Shown: positions 1 to 5,912 of the stretch, piece after piece
How the letters are laid out: the number at the start of each line of letters is the position of its first letter
Numbering within the stretch: the first letter of the stretch is position 1
Assembly (NCBI GenBank): GCA_017544745.1
Contig: JAFYDO010000285.1
Location: 1-6,493 of the forward strand
Direction of reading: 5' to 3'
Source of the DNA: Treponema sp.
GTDB lineage: Bacteria; Spirochaetota; Spirochaetia; Treponematales; Treponemataceae
DNA length: 6,493 nt
Made by a program: the position numbers and the translations under genes
Notes under the pieces: model-generated
Told to the model about the DNA's origin: nothing
The model's database searches: none
Seen by the model: only the letters and a program-made list of their open reading frames with translations

Positions 1-1865
1 CCCATCTGCTGCTCAATAACGTCAACAGATTGGGTATTGTTGGTTGCAGAATCCTTAACTTCCTGAATTGACTCTTTAAGATGCATTGTAGAAATAACAC
101 CGTCCTGTACAGCCTTAAGGGTTGATTCAGAAGCCTTTACTACAGTGCGCATGAATTCACGTACCTGAACAGCATCATCAGTCTGAGTCTGAGCAAGATC
201 ATTAACCGCATGAACCGCATCTACTACATTAATTGTTGCCTGCTGGGTTTCTGCAGCGCCAATTTTCTGTTCTTCCATTGCGGCAGAGATTTCACCAACA
301 AAGTTTGCAGTTTCTTCTACCTTGCGAGAGATGTCCATAAAGGAATCGCCTGCAGAGTTGATTGTTTCTACACCGTTGTCGATTGTAACAATCATTTCCT
401 GAATATGCTGCTGGATATTGCGTGCACTCTTGGCACTTGATTCAGCAAGATTACGAACTTCTTCGGCAACAACCGCAAAACCCTGACCATATTCACCGGC
501 GTGTGCAGCCTCAATAGCAGCGTTCATAGAAAGCAGGTTAGTCTGACTTGCAAGATTTTTGATGATATCAACAAATTCCTGAACTTCGGCAGAGCTCTTT
601 TGAATCTCCTGCATGGTTTTAATTGCGTTTTCAATTGACTGTTTACCCTGTTCACTTTTCTGGGTAAGAACTTCGGCAGAACCACGTGCTTTTTCTGCAG
701 TTTCTGCAACCGAACCGATATTTGCAGTCATCTGAGTAACAGAAGAAGAAATTGTTGCAACCGAATTTGACTGTTCTGCAAGGTGCTCGCGGATTACCTT
801 AATACTCTTTGCAAGGCGCGAAATGCTCTTATCGGCTTCCAATACGAGGTTGTTCTGTTCACTTGAGTTTCCGTTGATTTTTTCAAGCATTGTAGAAAAT
901 TCTTCAATAGCAGTAGAAGAGTTGAATACCGACGCATTGATGATTTTAGAGGTATAAGAAACGGTGTCTGTACTGTCCATAAGCTGTTTAATCATTGTAG
1001 AAAGCTTATCAATCATTTCGTTGATGGAAGTTGTAAGAACACCAAAGTCATCAAGAATTGTAATGTTTACACGATGCTGAAGGTCTCCTTCCTGTGCAAT
1101 ATCCTCCATAACCTTAGAGGCATGCTTCATACGGCCTGTAAGCCCCCAGATAATTACTAAGAAAGGATATGTAGCAAGCAGAACAGAAAGCACAAAACAA
1201 AGCACACCTTTTTTCATAAATACAGTAGGATCAGGAACCTGGAACGAACCGTAAAGGGTAGCAAGCATGTTTACAGCCATAAAATCGAGTGCAACAAAGA
1301 AGGTCATGGTCAAAATGCTCGAAAGCGCCATGGAACGGTATTTTTTGAGGTTTGAAACCGACTGAATCTTAAGCAGCTGTCGTGGCTTAGAAAGCAGGGC
1401 ATCAAGACCATTTACTGTGGACATACACGAGATACCGCCAAAAGCAACAGCCTGTGCAACAATAAGAACTACGCGGACCGGAATATATTCTGCACGGCCT
1501 GCATGAATACCATCCCAAACCATATAAACCTGGCCTACAAAAAAGCCTATAAAGTTTGCTGTGATTGTAAGTATATTGAGCTTGCTGTAAGTACCAAGAC
1601 ACTTTCTGGTTTCTTCTTCTGTCGGTGTATAATCTTCTGTTTTAATCTTTTTGAGGATCTTATCAAAAGGACGGCAATAAAACCATGCAATAACCAGAAC
1701 TATTGCAAGCAGGAAAATAGAAACTCCCATATTGATTGCAAAGCCGCCAATAAACATCTCTTCCGGAGTATTATAAATAAATGCGAGCGCAAAGAATCTT
1801 AGGAAAAGTACACTTGTTAATGTAACTACACTTAATAAAATAGCATATGATAAAAAGACTGTCAT
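1..1865 (-). CDS. Methyl-accepting chemotaxis protein, six-helix membrane type (C-terminal end off the window)
   Basis: This is a chemoreceptor that would relay a signal to CheA/CheW at the inner membrane. I translated 621 codons leftward from the ATG at 1865-1863 without a stop; the frame runs off the left edge. Six hydrophobic segments lie near residues 5-27, 42-63, 98-118, 128-147, 179-201 and 217-240, with no sizeable periplasmic sensor domain between them. A HAMP-like linker follows (about 240-292, with GLTGRMKH and INEMIDKL), then a long coiled coil. The hairpin tip is unmistakable: SQTNLLSMNAAIEAAHAGE around residues 440-458, then GQGFAVVAEEVRNLAE. This is the family's CheA/CheW contact region. 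Ser, Gln, Glu and Ala are frequent in the helices on both sides, as expected of methylation regions. The start is chosen because the first helix begins at once; the next in-frame ATGs (residues 37 and 46) would lose it. No Shine-Dalgarno sequence precedes it. The class is certain, the ligand unknown. Confidence 0.95.
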   Translation of the reverse strand, partial: MTVFLSYAILLSVVTLTSVLFLRFFALAFIYNTPEEMFIGGFAINMGVSIFLLAIVLVIAWFYCRPFDKILKKIKTEDYTPTEEETRKCLGTYSKLNILTITANFIGFFVGQVYMVWDGIHAGRAEYIPVRVVLIVAQAVAFGGISCMSTVNGLDALLSKPRQLLKIQSVSNLKKYRSMALSSILTMTFFVALDFMAVNMLATLYGSFQVPDPTVFMKKGVLCFVLSVLLATYPFLVIIWGLTGRMKHASKVMEDIAQEGDLQHRVNITILDDFGVLTTSINEMIDKLSTMIKQLMDSTDTVSYTSKIINASVFNSSTAIEEFSTMLEKINGNSSEQNNLVLEADKSISRLAKSIKVIREHLAEQSNSVATISSSVTQMTANIGSVAETAEKARGSAEVLTQKSEQGKQSIENAIKTMQEIQKSSAEVQEFVDIIKNLASQTNLLSMNAAIEAAHAGEYGQGFAVVAEEVRNLAESSAKSARNIQQHIQEMIVTIDNGVETINSAGDSFMDISRKVEETANFVGEISAAMEEQKIGAAETQQATINVVDAVHAVNDLAQTQTDDAVQVREFMRTVVKASESTLKAVQDGVISTMHLKESIQEVKDSATNNTQSVDVIEQQM

Positions 1866-1874
1866 AATATTATA

Positions 1875-1903
1875 ATTATACACTCAAAAGGTGTGGTTGT
1901 CAT
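1875..1903 (-). promoter_or_regulatory. Predicted sigma-70 promoter of the chemoreceptor gene
   Basis: Read on the minus strand, ATGACA (1903-1898) and TATAAT (1880-1875) are separated by exactly 17 bases. This is a near-consensus housekeeping promoter. A second TATAAT follows directly (1874-1869). The predicted transcript start is near 1868, only about three bases before the ATG at 1865, so the mRNA would be nearly leaderless. The -35 overlaps the -35 of the opposite promoter at 1897-1902. Confidence 0.6.
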
Positions 1904-1924
1904 TAAAATAAATGTTTTTATAGT
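1897..1924 (+). promoter_or_regulatory. Predicted sigma-70 promoter of the structured RNA element
   Basis: TTGTCA (1897-1902) and TATAGT (1919-1924) are 16 bases apart; each hexamer differs from consensus at one base. The predicted start is near 1931, immediately before the 5' arm (1932-1939) of the outermost stem of the RNA element. An alternative -10, TATAAT at 1954-1959, has a perfect hexamer but no recognisable -35. Starting there would remove part of the 5' pairing arms. Confidence 0.45.
1901..1913 (+). repeat. 13-bp direct repeat, copy 1
   Basis: CATTAAAATAAAT occurs here and again, identical, at 2101-2113, exactly 200 bases downstream; identity stops at both ends. The pair brackets most of the structured element. 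It is AT-rich, so chance is possible. Confidence 0.5.
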
Positions 1925-2091
1925 GAAAAATACTCGCGCAAGTGTTCTTTATGTATAATGTGGCTCCCAGTCACAAAGCGGTGGCCAAAAGCGCCGGCTA
2001 GCCGGCTTGACGCTGACTGTTGTAGTGGAACTATTAAATGCCGCTCTCGCGGCATCAACAGTCAGAGTCATTTTGTCCCCCGTTTTGTTCC

Positions 2092-2135
2092 TTCGCGCCA
2101 CATTAAAATAAATATTATCAGGCGCGAGTCTTTTT
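2092..2135 (+). terminator. Rho-independent terminator-like hairpin ending the RNA element
   Basis: TCGCGCC (2093-2099) pairs with GGCGCGA (2121-2127), extended by a G-U pair at 2092-2128, across a 21-base AT-rich loop. Three bases later a run of five T follows (2131-2135). The GC-rich stem plus T-run fits intrinsic termination upstream of metG; the large loop is atypical. Both arms also take part in competing long-range stems of the RNA element. Confidence 0.5.
2101..2113 (+). repeat. 13-bp direct repeat, copy 2
   Basis: This is the second copy of CATTAAAATAAAT (first copy at 1901-1913). It lies within the loop of the terminator-like hairpin and overlaps the 3' arm of stem P1. Confidence 0.5.
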
Positions 2136-2147
2136 AGATGTCTTTTA

Positions 2148-2176
2148 TTGTAAACAATCGATTTTTTTGATATATT
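2148..2176 (+). promoter_or_regulatory. Predicted promoter of metG and the downstream operon
   Basis: TTGTAA (2148-2153) and TATATT (2171-2176) are separated by 17 bases, with a transcript start expected near 2183. It lies after the terminator of the RNA element, so metG need not depend on read-through from upstream. The AT-rich surroundings make chance matches common, so confidence is moderate. Confidence 0.45.
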
Positions 2177-2201
2177 TATATGACAATTTCTTATCTTTTA
2201 T

Positions 2202-2206
2202 GGGAG
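2202..2206 (+). promoter_or_regulatory. Ribosome binding site of metG
   Basis: GGGAG lies ten bases before the ATG at 2217 and supports that start, which also gives the expected family N-terminus just ahead of the HLGN signature. Confidence 0.7.
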
Positions 2207-2216
2207 TACAAAAATA

Positions 2217-4526
2217 ATGAACAGACGTTTAATCACTGCAGCTTTGCCTTATGTTAATAATATACCACACTTGGGAAATATCATTCAGTCGCTTTCGGGG
2301 GATGTTTTTGCACGATTCTGCCGTAACCGCGGGTATGATACACTTTATGTCTGCGGTGTAGATGAATATGGTACTGCAACCGAAACAAAGGCTCTGGAAG
2401 AAGGAAAGGAGCCTCGTGCTTTGTGTAATCATTATTATCAGGAACACACAAAGATTTATAAATGGTTCAACATCAATTTTGATAAATTTGGACGTACTTC
2501 AAACGAACAGTGTACAGAAATCACTCAGAGTCTTTTTAAAGACCTGGACGCTGCAGGCTATATTAAAGAGCATGTAAACCAGCAGCTTTTCTGTCCTCAC
2601 TGTAATATGTTCCTTGCAGACCGCTATGTAGACGGAACCTGTCCAAAATGTGGTTATGAAAAAGCCCGCGGAGACCAGTGCGATAAGTGCGGTTCTCTGC
2701 TTGATCCAATTGAACTTAAAAATCCAAAATGCCATACCTGCGGTTCAACCCCGGAAGTTCGCGAAACAAAGCATCTTTATATTGACCTGCCTTCAATCAG
2801 TCCAAAACTCAACGAATGGATGGAAAAGGCTAGTGTAGAAGGACGCTGGGCAGACAACGCAATCAATATGACAAAGGCCTGGATTCGCGACGGACTTCAG
2901 GAACGCGCCATTACACGTGACCTTAAATGGGGTATCCCGGTTCCAAAGGAAGGCTACGAAAACAAAGTATTCTATGTTTGGTTCAACGCCCCAATCGGTT
3001 ATATTTCTATCACAAAACAGCTTGCAGACGAGCTTGTAAAGGCCGGAAAGCAGAGTTTTGACTGGAAGAGCTGGTGGATTCCTTCAGAAAGCGAAGAAGG
3101 CAAGAACAAGCCAAAGGTAGACCTTTTCCAGTTTATTGGTAAAGACAATATTCCGTTCCACACAGTTGTATTCCCTTGTACAATGCTCGGAAGCCCGCAC
3201 GAATGGACAAAGCTTCATCATATGTCCAGCACCGAGTTCCTTAACTACGAGGATGGAAAATTCTCAAAGAGTCTTGGAATCGGAGTATTTGGAAGCGACG
3301 CAATAGAGACTGGAATACCTGCAGACGCCTGGCGTTTCTACATTTTCTATAACCGCCCGGAAAAGCAGGACTACCAGTTTACCTGGAAAGACTTTATGGA
3401 AAAGCTCAACGGAGAACTCATCGGTAATCTTGGAAACCTTGTAAACCGCACACTTTTGTTTGTAAATAAATACTACGAAGGAAAGATTCCTGACGCTCCT
3501 GTAGATGAAGAGCTTTGGACAAAGGTTCGCGAGCTTGAAAAGAAAGCTACAGATTATCTTGAATGGGCAGAGCTTAAAGATGCTTTCCACACAATGTTTG
3601 AAATTGCAGACCTGTGTAATAAAAAGTTCCAGGCAACAGAGCCATGGAAGGCACGTACAGAAAATCCTGCAGTTGCAGAAAGCCTTATCCATAACCTTTG
3701 CTATGTAATCAAAGACCTTATGATTATGATGAATCCATACATGCCTCAGTATACACAGCAGATTATGAGCTACTTTGGACTTCATATTCAGGAAAAGAAG
3801 GTTGGAATGGAAACTGTTCCTGGCTGCACCTGGGATGACCTTGGCAAAACAGACGGTCTTACAACTGTAGGACCAACAGAAGTTTACTTTAAGCCAATGG
3901 ACCAGAAGACCATGCTTGCATTCCGCGAAAAGTTTAGCGGTAAGCAGCAGAAGGAAGCAGAAAAAGCCGCCAAGAAGCAGGAAAAGAAAGCTCACGCAGA
4001 GCCAGAAGCACTTCCTCTTGACCAGCAGGAAGCCTTCTTTAACGCAAACATTGAACTTACAGTTGCAAAAATTACAGACGTAAAGCCAAACCCGGAAGGC
4101 GAAAAGCTTTACATAGAAACTCTGGACGACGGAAGCGGAACACCACGCACAATTCAGTCGGGACTTCGTATGTACCTTAAGGAAGAAGAGCTCCTTGGCA
4201 AGCACGTTATTATTGCTGCAAACCTTGCTCCTAGAACCATGCGCGGAGTAGAAAGCCGTGGTATGCTCTTAGCAGGTGACTACAAGGACGAAAACGGCAA
4301 GGAATGTGTAGAAGTTCTTGATGCAAGCTGGGCAGAGCCTGGTACAAAGGTAGTACTGCAGGGTGCAGACCCGGCCGCCGCTAAAAAAGCCGAAATCAAC
4401 ATTGATGAATTCTTTAGTGTACAGATTAAGGCAGTAGACGGAAAAGTTCAGATCGCAGGAAAAAATTTACTTGCAAATAACCGAGAAGTTGTTACAATTA
4501 AAGCATTAAACAGTGATATCGGATAG
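2217..4526 (+). CDS. metG: Methionyl-tRNA synthetase, archaeal/eukaryotic type, with C-terminal tRNA-binding domain
   Basis: This cytoplasmic enzyme charges tRNA-Met with methionine using ATP, for both initiation and elongation. The class I HIGH signature appears as HLGN (residues 18-21) and the KMSKS loop as KFSKS (348-352). Four CxxC knuckles, CPHC (126-129), CPKC (142-145), CDKC (155-158) and CHTC (172-175), form the connective-peptide insertion that binds two zinc ions. Stretches such as ITRDLKWG (232-239) and FIGKDNIPFHTV (306-317) resemble archaeal and eukaryotic enzymes more than the E. coli one, as known for spirochete MetRS. After the helical anticodon-binding domain, a Lys/Ala/Glu-rich linker (about 575-600) leads to an EMAPII-like OB-fold tRNA-binding domain (about 605-715, with ANLAPRTMRGVESRGM). 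A further tail of about 55 residues follows and is not part of the basic fold. At 769 residues it is long for MetRS, as expected with the extra domain. It is the first gene of the rightward set. Confidence 0.97.
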   Translation: MNRRLITAALPYVNNIPHLGNIIQSLSGDVFARFCRNRGYDTLYVCGVDEYGTATETKALEEGKEPRALCNHYYQEHTKIYKWFNINFDKFGRTSNEQCTEITQSLFKDLDAAGYIKEHVNQQLFCPHCNMFLADRYVDGTCPKCGYEKARGDQCDKCGSLLDPIELKNPKCHTCGSTPEVRETKHLYIDLPSISPKLNEWMEKASVEGRWADNAINMTKAWIRDGLQERAITRDLKWGIPVPKEGYENKVFYVWFNAPIGYISITKQLADELVKAGKQSFDWKSWWIPSESEEGKNKPKVDLFQFIGKDNIPFHTVVFPCTMLGSPHEWTKLHHMSSTEFLNYEDGKFSKSLGIGVFGSDAIETGIPADAWRFYIFYNRPEKQDYQFTWKDFMEKLNGELIGNLGNLVNRTLLFVNKYYEGKIPDAPVDEELWTKVRELEKKATDYLEWAELKDAFHTMFEIADLCNKKFQATEPWKARTENPAVAESLIHNLCYVIKDLMIMMNPYMPQYTQQIMSYFGLHIQEKKVGMETVPGCTWDDLGKTDGLTTVGPTEVYFKPMDQKTMLAFREKFSGKQQKEAEKAAKKQEKKAHAEPEALPLDQQEAFFNANIELTVAKITDVKPNPEGEKLYIETLDDGSGTPRTIQSGLRMYLKEEELLGKHVIIAANLAPRTMRGVESRGMLLAGDYKDENGKECVEVLDASWAEPGTKVVLQGADPAAAKKAEINIDEFFSVQIKAVDGKVQIAGKNLLANNREVVTIKALNSDIG

Positions 4527-4535
4527 TAACTGCAC

Positions 4536-5909
4536 ATGACACAACAGGTAATAAATGCAGCCAACATTGCGTTGGATGTATATAGTGTAATTGTCTCAAT
4601 TATTATAGCGGGATCAATCTATCTTTATAAAAGGGTAGACAAATCGGCAAAGTGGTTTGCATATACAAACATAGTTGCCGTTATCTATGGAATTGCAGAT
4701 ATCTTTATGTGGATAAGCGAAGGAACCGATGCAAAGTGGAAGCTTGTTGCACTGCCTGTTTCTTCATTTATCTTTTTTCTGTTTGGTATTCTTATCTTCT
4801 TCTGCTATATTCAGTACATTCTCATTTATTACCGACGAACCAGCGAAATAGGAAAAAGCTATCATATTTTCTGTGCAATTCTTGTAATCATTTATTTAAT
4901 CTTCCTGGTTATTACTCTTTTTACAGACAGCATTTATACAATATCACCGGAAAATACTTATTCCAGAGGACGACTGTTCCTGTCTACAGTAATAATCGAA
5001 ATATTCCTGTATTGTGAAGCACTTTTCTTAATTCTTAAATATCATAAAAATATCAGTAATTTTGAAAACCTGGGCTTTGCGTCGTTTATTTTTGTTCCGT
5101 TTATCTGCCATATAGTTCAGCTTGCAAACTTTGGTGTTGCTCTTACAAGCTTTGGACTTTCAATCTCATTCCTCATTATTTTCATAAATCTTAATCAGAA
5201 AATTATTCTTGATGTACAGTCCGAAAAATCTGCGATAAACGAAAATAAACTTAAGAATCTTGAGCTTCAGAAAAAGACAATTTTATATCTTACAAATCTT
5301 TTGGAAAACCGCGACCTTGAAACCTCTAATCATGAACTAAGGCTTTCTAAATATGTAGAGCTTCTTGCAAAACAATGTGTAAAGAGCGGTATTTACGCAG
5401 ACACTCTTACACCTGAATATATCGAAAATCTTATAGATGCTGCACCGTTCCATGATATCGGTAAAATCTATGTTTCTGATTCAATCTTAAAAAAGCCTTC
5501 TAAGGTTGATGAAAATGAATATCTTGAGATTCAAAAGCATGCCGAATACGGATCCGCAATTGTTAATGAAGTTTGTTCTATAAGCTATGAACGAGACTTT
5601 ACCAAAATGGTTTCTAATATCTGTAAATACCACCACGAAAAATGGAATGGTAAAGGTTACCCGGAACATCTTAGAGAAGAGGACATTCCGCTTTGCGCAC
5701 GAATGATGGCTATTGCAGATGTATACGATGCGCTTGTAACAAACCGCTGCTATAAAAACAAGATTTCTTATGACGAAGCCTTTAAGCTAATCAGAAGGGA
5801 ATTTGGCGAAAGCTTTGATCCAAAGCTTGCAGAGCAGTTTATAAAGATAAAAGACCAGATAATCGAAATAACCGAAAAATACAACGACAACTCCATTGAA
5901 GGTTTATAA
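4536..5909 (+). CDS. Membrane HD-GYP protein, predicted cyclic di-GMP phosphodiesterase
   Basis: The predicted role is hydrolysis of cyclic di-GMP by the cytoplasmic C-terminal half, controlled by a membrane input domain. The N-terminal half has about seven hydrophobic helices (near residues 13-32, 41-60, 75-98, 111-131, 147-168, 181-199 and 201-220) joined by short loops. A short helical linker (about 222-250) leads to the HD-GYP domain (about 252-450). Visible signatures are H266/R269 in the first helix, HDIGK with the metal-binding H306/D307, H335 in QKHAEYGSAI, HHEKWNGKGYP (366-376) with the GYP motif, and IADVYDAL with D395. All the usual metal and motif residues appear present, so activity is plausible. 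The input domain matches no sensor family I can name. The start is nine bases after the metG stop and has only a weak upstream GGA, which suggests translational coupling to metG. The family is firm; substrate and signal are inferred. Confidence 0.92.
   Translation: MTQQVINAANIALDVYSVIVSIIIAGSIYLYKRVDKSAKWFAYTNIVAVIYGIADIFMWISEGTDAKWKLVALPVSSFIFFLFGILIFFCYIQYILIYYRRTSEIGKSYHIFCAILVIIYLIFLVITLFTDSIYTISPENTYSRGRLFLSTVIIEIFLYCEALFLILKYHKNISNFENLGFASFIFVPFICHIVQLANFGVALTSFGLSISFLIIFINLNQKIILDVQSEKSAINENKLKNLELQKKTILYLTNLLENRDLETSNHELRLSKYVELLAKQCVKSGIYADTLTPEYIENLIDAAPFHDIGKIYVSDSILKKPSKVDENEYLEIQKHAEYGSAIVNEVCSISYERDFTKMVSNICKYHHEKWNGKGYPEHLREEDIPLCARMMAIADVYDALVTNRCYKNKISYDEAFKLIRREFGESFDPKLAEQFIKIKDQIIEITEKYNDNSIEGL
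5898..5902 (+). promoter_or_regulatory. Ribosome binding site of the FemAB-family gene
   Basis: GAAGG lies inside the last codons of the HD-GYP gene, ten bases before the ATG at 5913. It supports this start even though a terminator-like hairpin begins 36 bases into the gene. Confidence 0.6.
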
Positions 5910-5912
5910 ATA

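Larger units (their letters stand above)
1931..2135 (+). ncRNA. Candidate structured non-coding RNA or leader, family not recognised
   Basis: This segment is much more self-complementary than its surroundings and carries no credible reading frame. Perfect or near-perfect stems nest as follows. P0 pairs 1932-1939 with 2122-2129 (8 bp). P1 pairs 1956-1964 with 2097-2105 (9 bp). P2 pairs 1973-1981 with 2080-2088 (9 bp, one G-U). P3 is a local hairpin, 1993-1997 with 2002-2006. P4 pairs 2008-2011 with 2067-2070. P5 pairs 2014-2022 with 2056-2064 (9 bp). P5 encloses a small hairpin (2023-2026 with 2030-2033) and a strong one (2038-2044 with 2049-2055, loop TCTC). P0 and P1 are separated by an AU-rich internal loop of 16 bases on each side. 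A promoter at 1897-1924 and a terminator ending at 2135 would frame a transcript of about 205 nt. It could be an independent small RNA, a metG leader, or a small mobile element. The pairing is seen; the transcript and its role are inferred. Confidence 0.5.

Noticed and set aside
1503..1802. Open frame of 99 codons on the plus strand
   Set aside because: It is opposite the membrane part of the chemoreceptor, whose own frame is intact; the translation shows no recognisable domain. The shorter frame at 210-440 is rejected for the same reason.
1951..2001. Short frame of 16 codons starting at ATG 1951, and another of 22 codons from ATG 2039
   Set aside because: Neither has a ribosome binding site, and both run through strong palindromes that explain the sequence better than coding.
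2023..2055. T-box-like string GTGGAAC in the metG leader
   Set aside because: The T-box core continues with ACCGCG after GTGG; here it continues with ACTATT. The bases instead form a small hairpin, and no specifier stem is visible.
1931..2135. Known RNA classes: tmRNA, RNase P RNA, SRP RNA, tRNA, SAM riboswitch
   Set aside because: I see no tRNA-like end or GGTTCGA arm, no RNase P core, no SRP apical GGAA/AGCAG motif and no SAM-box core. 6S RNA cannot be excluded by eye and is left open.
1931..2135. Integron attC site
   Set aside because: Treponema denticola is known to carry an integron and attC sites are palindromic, but the paired core sites (RYYYAAC and GTTRRRY) are not found at the ends here.
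3264..4205. Open frame of 313 codons on the minus strand inside metG
   Set aside because: It lies entirely opposite metG, which has clear motifs throughout. The antisense translation is rich in Cys, Phe and Val without domain structure, as expected of the shadow of a biased coding strand.
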